From Aminobacter anthyllidis (GTDB lineage: Bacteria > Pseudomonadota > Alphaproteobacteria > Rhizobiales > Rhizobiaceae), in assembly GCF_018555685.1 (NCBI RefSeq), contig NZ_JAFLWW010000005.1:372001-436000 (forward strand): a stretch of DNA of 64,000 bases, given 5' to 3'. Made by a program: the position numbers and the translations under genes. Under the pieces are notes generated by a model, which was given only the letters and a program-made list of their open reading frames with translations, made no database searches and was not told the origin of the DNA. The first letter of the stretch is position 1. The number at the start of each line of letters is the position of its first letter. Shown in pieces: positions 56,183 to 64,000 of the stretch.

Positions 56183-56281
56183 GTCGGTCACTCCGGTTTG
56201 TTTGTATGACCTCTATTTCGTCCATTCATTGCCGGATTTAAATTGACTACGGATGGCGTTTCGATATCCATTTTTGAATAT

Positions 56282-57175
56282 ATGACTGAGATCGACTGGA
56301 ACCTGATCCGAAGCTTTGTCGCTGTCGCCGAGGCCGGCAGCCTGTCGGCTGCGGCGCGCCGTCTCGCCTCGAGCCAGCCCACGCTCGGCCGCCATGTCGC
56401 CGAACTCGAGCAGGTGCTCGATGTCACGCTGTTCCGCCGCGGCCGCCAGGGTTACGTGCTGACCGAGGCCGGCAGCCTGCTGTTTGAACGTGGCCGGTCG
56501 GTCAGCGAAGAGGCGACCGCCTTCGCCCGCCTGGCGCTGGGTTCGGTGGAAGCGATCGAAGGCACTGTCCGTGTGGCGGCGAGCGAGATGGTGGCAGCCC
56601 ATGTCCTGCCCGCCATGCTGGCGCGCCTGGGCATCGAGGAGCCCGGCATAGAAATCGAGATCGTCGCTTCCAACGAGGTTGAAAACCTCCTGCGCCGCGA
56701 CGCCGACATCGCCATCCGCATGGTGCAGCCCGCCCAGAACGAGCTGGTGGCACGCAAGGTCACCGACATCGCGCTTCGTATGTGCGCTGCGACAGCTTAC
56801 CTCGAACGGCGTGGACGGCCCCGGCGGCCGGAGGATTTGCGTGACCACGACCTGATCGGTTTCGACCGCAGCGATGAGATGATCCGGGGCTTCGAACACT
56901 TCCTGCCTGGCATCACGCGGCACAACTTCCGCCTGCGTAGCGACAACCACATCGTGCTCTGGGAAGCGGTGCGGGCAGGCAACGGCATCGGCATCGCGCA
57001 AGAACAGCTCATCCATCGCGAACCGCTGCTCGAAACAGTCCTGCCTGACCTGCCGCTGCCAAAACTGCCGGTCTGGCTCGCTATGCACCGCGACGTGCGC
57101 GCAAGCGTACGCATTCGCCGCGTTGCAGATTTCCTGAACGAAGAGCTGAAGCGCTATTCCGCCGGCACCGTCTGA
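56282..57175 (+). CDS. LysR-family transcriptional regulator
   Basis: A 297-residue regulator. The winged helix at the N-terminus reads IRSFVAVAEAGSLSAAARRL and SQPTLGRHVAELEQVLDVTLF (the usual residues 5-65); the rest is a periplasmic-binding-protein-like sensor, starting GTVRVAASEMVAAHVLP. Start at 56282 (MTEIDWNLIRSFV) is the usual LysR position. It is divergent from the oxidoreductase gene, the expected target. Its 3' end overlaps the convergent MFS gene by 22 bases. Confidence 0.92.
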   Translation: MTEIDWNLIRSFVAVAEAGSLSAAARRLASSQPTLGRHVAELEQVLDVTLFRRGRQGYVLTEAGSLLFERGRSVSEEATAFARLALGSVEAIEGTVRVAASEMVAAHVLPAMLARLGIEEPGIEIEIVASNEVENLLRRDADIAIRMVQPAQNELVARKVTDIALRMCAATAYLERRGRPRRPEDLRDHDLIGFDRSDEMIRGFEHFLPGITRHNFRLRSDNHIVLWEAVRAGNGIGIAQEQLIHREPLLETVLPDLPLPKLPVWLAMHRDVRASVRIRRVADFLNEELKRYSAGTV

Positions 57176-58347
57176 GTACCGGCCCTGAAGTCGGCATGGC
57201 GGGCGAGCCCGGCCATGACGGACACCACGACCAGCAGTCCGGACAAGGTGACGAAAACAGGCGCGAAGCCAGTATGGCCCGCGACGAAGCCGATCGCCGA
57301 CGGCGCCACCAGGATGCCCGAATAGCCCATCGTGGTGACGACGCTCATGCCGATGTTCGGCACCACACCGGGCTGGTTGCCGGCGGCGGAAAAGGCGATC
57401 GGCACCATGTTGGCGACGCCAAGCCCGCACATGGCAAAGGCAGCGATGGCAATCCATGGATTGGGCGCGAGGCCGGCCGCAAGCATGCCGGCAGCGGCGA
57501 CCAGCGCCGAGACGCGCAGCGTGTTGACCGCGCCGAAGCGGTTGCGCACGCCGTCACCGAGGAACCGCATCAGCGCCATGATGCCGGAGAAGGCGGCAAA
57601 GGCGAAACCGGCGGTGGCGATGTCGGCCCCGAGTTCCTGCTTGAGATAGAGCGCGGCCCAGTCGAGCACGGCACCTTCCGGGATCATCGAAAACAGCGCC
57701 ATCAGGCCGACAAGGTAGATCGCCGCCAGGCGCGGCATGCGGAAATGCCTGCTTTCATGCGCCACCGGCTTGTCCTCGATGAGGTAGCGCAGGGCAAAAG
57801 CGGTCATCGCAGCGGCGACAACCGTGACGAACATGGCGTGCGGCAGATGCCCGAATTGCTGGATGGCGATGCCACCGAGTCCGCCGCCGACGAAACCGCC
57901 GAGGCTCCAGAAGCCGTGCGACGACGACATGATGGCGCGCGACAGCCGCTTTTCCACCGCGACCGCATTGGCATTCATGGCGACATCCATGGCGCCTGCC
58001 GTGGCGCCGAAGATGTACATCGTCAGCGCGGTCAGCCAGACGTTGGGCGCCAGCGCCACAAGCAGCAATGCAAAGACCAGAATCCAGGCGAAACCGATGA
58101 CAACAGGACGTGAGCCGCGCTTGGTCATCAGGTAGCCTGAAAACGGCATTGCCGTCAGCGCACCGATGCCGAAGACCAGGATCAGCAGGCCGAGCACGAA
58201 CTCGCTGATGCCGAGCCGCGTGACCAGCAACGGAATCTGCGGCGCCCAGCTCCCGGTCATGAAGCCGTTCATGAAAAACGCGGCCGCAACGGCCCATCGG
58301 GCCGAGGCTGCATTGGCGGATGTCGGGGTGGCGTCTTTGGCGTTCAT
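57154..58347 (-). CDS. MFS transporter
   Basis: A 397-residue major facilitator with 12 predicted helices. The first half begins RWAVAAAFFMNGFMTGSWAPQIP, and there is a typical loop GYLMTKRGSRPVVIG between helices 2 and 3; the second half has LDWAALYLKQELG and FLGDGVRNRFG. It resembles sugar- or drug-type MFS carriers with 'SHGFWSLGGFVGGGLGG', but the substrate is unknown. AGGAG precedes the chosen start at 58347. Two AAATCGAT-centred palindromes lie upstream. Confidence 0.9.
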   Translation of the reverse strand: MNAKDATPTSANAASARWAVAAAFFMNGFMTGSWAPQIPLLVTRLGISEFVLGLLILVFGIGALTAMPFSGYLMTKRGSRPVVIGFAWILVFALLLVALAPNVWLTALTMYIFGATAGAMDVAMNANAVAVEKRLSRAIMSSSHGFWSLGGFVGGGLGGIAIQQFGHLPHAMFVTVVAAAMTAFALRYLIEDKPVAHESRHFRMPRLAAIYLVGLMALFSMIPEGAVLDWAALYLKQELGADIATAGFAFAAFSGIMALMRFLGDGVRNRFGAVNTLRVSALVAAAGMLAAGLAPNPWIAIAAFAMCGLGVANMVPIAFSAAGNQPGVVPNIGMSVVTTMGYSGILVAPSAIGFVAGHTGFAPVFVTLSGLLVVVSVMAGLARHADFRAGTQTVPAE

Positions 58348-58379
58348 CGAACGCACTCCTAACATGGCTGCCCGGTGGC

Positions 58380-58393
58380 TGAAATCGATCTCA
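58380..58393. promoter_or_regulatory. AAATCGAT site proximal to the MFS gene
   Basis: TGAAATCGATCTCA, an imperfect palindrome 33 bases upstream of the MFS start, sharing the AAATCGAT centre with 58473-58486 and 63119-63132. Confidence 0.4.
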
Positions 58394-58472
58394 GCCTGCC
58401 GTGATCGCGGGATTCAAAAAGTGACCGCCACCGTTCGGATCGGTCGCGATGTGTCATTGCATACCGGTATTT

Positions 58473-58486
58473 TTAAATCGATTGAA
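58473..58486. promoter_or_regulatory. LacI-type palindrome upstream of the MFS gene
   Basis: TTAAATCGATTGAA, one mismatch from the perfect palindrome found before the pyruvate carboxylase gene. Confidence 0.5.
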
Positions 58487-58713
58487 TCGCACGTCAAGGC
58501 AGCTTTCTCGACAAGCATTGGGCCAGACCGGTAACAAAGGTTAACGATTGCCCGAATTCCGTCGAATAGCTCGGCTAACTTGGAAGCCTAGAAACTGCGG
58601 CGGGACGGGCAACAACTCCACGTTCGCAATCGTTTCGAAGCGTTGCATGCCAAATCGGGTGGGGGTCGGCTTCGGCATTGTCGCCGGGTCGTGCCAGTGT
58701 GGAGTCTTGTATC

Positions 58714-59523
58714 ATGAATACCCCCGCTTTCCGGCTTGCCGGGATATCCAGCGGCCTCGCCGCCCGCCTGCCCCGGTTGCATCTGTCGAGGCTCGAGATT
58801 GCCTTGCTTGGCGCCGCCGCGGTGATGGCGATCGCAATCGTTGCCTTCGGGTTCTCCGGCAGCGACGAGCCCGACCCGATAGAAACCGCAACTGTCCTGC
58901 CACCGCGCCTCGAAACCAAGGCTGCCGGCATGGAAGTCAAGACAGCGACAGCCGAGCCGATGGCGACCACGCCCGCTCCGACGGCAGCCGCGCCGGTTGC
59001 CGCAGCACGGCCGCCGCTGCTGGCGGCACCCGCCTCGTCGCCTGTCACCGGCCACTTTGAAAAGCCGGCGCCGACCACAGCTGCCGGCCCGGACGAGCGC
59101 GGTTCGGAGACCGTCGCCGTCGCCGACATCAGTGCGCCTGCGACCAGCGAGACGCCTGACGCCTCCGACACGGCGTCGATCATGGCTGAAGGGCTGCGCG
59201 GGACGCTGGATGTGCAGGTCGCCGAAACCGAGGCGGAGATCGCCATGCTCGAAGCATCGACCGGCATGGTCGACGCGAACGCGGTCCAGGCGCCCTTGCC
59301 CGACATGAGCCCGGCCAAGGCGGCCAAATACGCCAACCTGCGCGATGGTCCTGCCGATGAAGCCAAGGTGATCGTGGTGGTACCGGCCAATGCCGCCATC
59401 GAAGCAGAGACCGGCTGCAACTGGTGCACGGTCGTCTACAACGGCCAGCGTGGCTACATGTTCAAGAGCCTGATCCGGCGCAGCGTCAAGGAAGAGGCAG
59501 CTGCCGGCCAGGGCCTGTTCTAG
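58714..59523 (+). CDS. SH3-domain single-pass membrane protein
   Basis: A 269-residue protein. Basic N-terminus, one membrane helix (LEIALLGAAAVMAIAIVAFGF, about 27-47), a long Ala/Pro/Thr-rich periplasmic linker (about 55-190), and a C-terminal bacterial SH3 domain (AKYANLRDGPADEAKVIVVV, CNWCTVVYNGQRGYMFKSLI). Such SH3 modules usually bind peptidoglycan peptides. Start at 58714. Function unknown; its 3' end is 53 bases from the convergent pyruvate carboxylase gene. Confidence 0.85.
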   Translation: MNTPAFRLAGISSGLAARLPRLHLSRLEIALLGAAAVMAIAIVAFGFSGSDEPDPIETATVLPPRLETKAAGMEVKTATAEPMATTPAPTAAAPVAAARPPLLAAPASSPVTGHFEKPAPTTAAGPDERGSETVAVADISAPATSETPDASDTASIMAEGLRGTLDVQVAETEAEIAMLEASTGMVDANAVQAPLPDMSPAKAAKYANLRDGPADEAKVIVVVPANAAIEAETGCNWCTVVYNGQRGYMFKSLIRRSVKEEAAAGQGLF

Positions 59524-59576
59524 GCCAAGGAATTGGACAGGCCTGGCAACGACGAACGTGCCCGGCCTGCAACTAT

Positions 59577-63035
<3,459 letters not shown>

Positions 63036-63118
63036 GAAAACGCTCCAGGCACGGGATATTTAAGAGGCGGCGAATGATTAGCGGGAAAATGCTGCAGTGC
63101 AACCGAAAATGCATTCTC

Positions 63119-63132
63119 TTAAATCGATTTAA
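63119..63132. promoter_or_regulatory. Perfect LacI-type palindrome upstream of pyc
   Basis: TTAAATCGATTTAA, a perfect 14-bp palindrome at 84-97 bases upstream of the pyc start. The AT-flanked central CG is typical of LacI-family operators; the S. meliloti gluconeogenesis regulator PckR comes to mind, from memory only. Confidence 0.55.
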
Positions 63133-63167
63133 TTTCCCCAGCGTCAGACGGGTATATTTTCCACGGC

Positions 63168-63203
63168 ACAAAAAAATGCCCGGCGCAAAGCGCCGGGCAT
63201 TTC
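63168..63203 (-). terminator. Terminator of the branched-chain amino acid receptor gene
   Basis: Minus strand: AAATGCCCGGCGC, TTT loop, GCGCCGGGCATTTTTTT, about 25 bases beyond the stop codon. Confidence 0.85.
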
Positions 63204-63225
63204 TCCTCAGCAAATGGTGCTGAAA

Positions 63226-64000
63226 TTACTTCTGCGGCTTGTAGGTGTACTTGCCGTCGTCGCCCTTGACCCATTCATACATGATGTAGCCGGGCAGCTT
63301 CGGGTCGCCCTTCTCGTCGAAGCCCATGTCGCCGAGCACGGTCGGGAAGGTGTTTGCCTTCATCGCCTTGGCGACTTCCTGCGGATCAACCGAGTTAGCG
63401 GCCTTGGCAGCACCTGCAACGACCTGCATCGCGGCATAGGAGTACAGCGTGTAGGCCTCAGGATTGAAGCCGGCAGCGCGGAACTTCTCGACCAGCGCGT
63501 TGTTGGCCGGGTTCAGGGTCGGATCGGGACCGAAGGTGTTGAGCGTACCGGCAACAGCGTCGCCAGCGATCGAGGCCAGTTCGTTCGACACGATGCCATC
63601 GCCCGAGACGAGCGTCGCCTTGAGGCCCTGGTCAGCCGCCTGGCGGATGATCAGGCCGGCTTCGGTGTGAAGGCCGCCCCAATAGATGATCGTAACGCCG
63701 GCTTCCTTCATCTTGCCGATCAGCGCCGCGAAGTCCTTGTCGCCGATGTTGACGCCTTCATACATGACTTCCGTCAGGCCGGCGGCATTCATCGACTTCT
63801 TGGTTTCGTCGGCAAGGCCCTGACCATAAGGCGTCTTGTCGTGGATGACGGCGATCTTGGCGTCCTTGAACTTCTCCGCGAGGTAAGCACCGGCGATGGC
63901 GCCCTGCTGGTCGTCACGGCCGCAGGTGCGGAACACGTTCCACAGGCCACGCTCGGTGAACTTCGGATTGGTCGCAGCCGGGGTGATTTCGAGGATGCCG
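63226..64000 (-). CDS. Branched-chain amino acid ABC transporter substrate-binding protein (partial)
   Basis: C-terminal 258 residues of a LivJ/LivK-type periplasmic receptor; the 5' end lies beyond the window. Visible family blocks are [39 protein letters not shown], the hinge region [20 protein letters not shown] and [20 protein letters not shown], then [21 protein letters not shown] and the end [13 protein letters not shown]. It should bind Leu/Ile/Val or related amino acids for a permease encoded elsewhere. A terminator follows directly, so it is the last gene of its unit. Confidence 0.95.
   Translation of the reverse strand, partial: GILEITPAATNPKFTERGLWNVFRTCGRDDQQGAIAGAYLAEKFKDAKIAVIHDKTPYGQGLADETKKSMNAAGLTEVMYEGVNIGDKDFAALIGKMKEAGVTIIYWGGLHTEAGLIIRQAADQGLKATLVSGDGIVSNELASIAGDAVAGTLNTFGPDPTLNPANNALVEKFRAAGFNPEAYTLYSYAAMQVVAGAAKAANSVDPQEVAKAMKANTFPTVLGDMGFDEKGDPKLPGYIMYEWVKGDDGKYTYKPQK

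Larger units (their letters stand above)
58348..58713. other. Intergenic region with two AAATCGAT-centred sites
   Basis: About 365 bases between the divergent MFS and SH3-domain genes. It holds the two operator-like sites and presumed promoters; no gene is seen. Confidence 0.5.

Overview
The window is chromosomal DNA from an alphaproteobacterium of the order Hyphomicrobiales (Rhizobiales), most likely a Mesorhizobium/Aminobacter-type Phyllobacteriaceae. The evidence is the high GC content and the family mix: Omp25-type porins, RpoH2, CarD next to FdxA, a SUV3-like helicase, the archaeal-type SerC with a serC leader RNA, the phbAB/phaR polyhydroxybutyrate locus, CtrA- and EcfG-type promoter motifs, and rhizobial intergenic palindromes. 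I see no rRNA, tRNA, CRISPR array, intact insertion sequence or phage. Most of the window is housekeeping DNA in short operons.

Layout. 1-1.9 kb: glmM. 1.9-6.3 kb: an accessory-looking block (a heme-copper-oxidase-like miniprotein, two divergent Omp25-type porins, an AraC regulator). It is bracketed by the true glmM 3' end and a second, slightly diverged 81-bp copy of that end, so it looks inserted at glmM. 6.5-8.3 kb: two tandem paralogous outer-membrane proteins, each behind a TTAA-N7-TTAA CtrA-type box. 8.3-8.8 kb: gene debris, including a sulfotransferase remnant. 8.9-11.9 kb: serC-serA (serine synthesis). 11.9-16 kb: an EamA exporter, purA and a membrane protein. 16-16.5 kb: a ccdAB toxin-antitoxin pair. 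16.7-19.5 kb: a homocysteine methyltransferase-like gene and uup. 19.5-23.9 kb: thiamine pyrophosphokinase divergent from a TPP-riboswitch-controlled thiBPQ operon. 24-26.4 kb: an M48 metalloprotease lipoprotein convergent with rpoH2. 26.7-29 kb: a cystine/polar amino acid ABC transporter. 29-34.2 kb: carD, fdxA, an S4 RNA-binding protein and a SUV3-like helicase. 35-38.7 kb: aqpZ, phbB, phbA and phaR.

39-42 kb: a GlcG/HbpS-family protein, a membrane protein, rpmF, mtgA and ispA. 42-45.4 kb: a hybrid histidine kinase, a 61-residue membrane protein and a PtsN-like EIIA. 45.4-48.3 kb: a lytic transglycosylase, ispG and a secreted protein. 48.4-50.4 kb: bdhA with a patatin-like hydrolase. 50.6-55.2 kb: an RND efflux pair and a DUF3309 stress miniprotein. 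55.2-58.3 kb: an oxidoreductase, a LysR regulator and an MFS transporter. 58.7-64 kb: an SH3-domain membrane protein, pyruvate carboxylase, and a branched-chain amino-acid-binding protein cut by the window end.

How the genes connect. Carbon storage recurs: phbA/phbB make the PHB precursor, phaR senses PHB, and bdhA (perhaps with the patatin) re-oxidises 3-hydroxybutyrate. Pyruvate carboxylase and the MFS transporter share an AAATCGAT-centred, LacI-type palindrome upstream. Stress regulation is visible as EcfG-type promoters (GGAAC-N16/17-CGTT) before rpoH2 and before the DUF3309 gene. The least explained pieces are the glmM-flanked block, three 21-bp tandem repeats upstream of the AraC gene, and an 83-bp repeat found before two minus-strand genes in that block.
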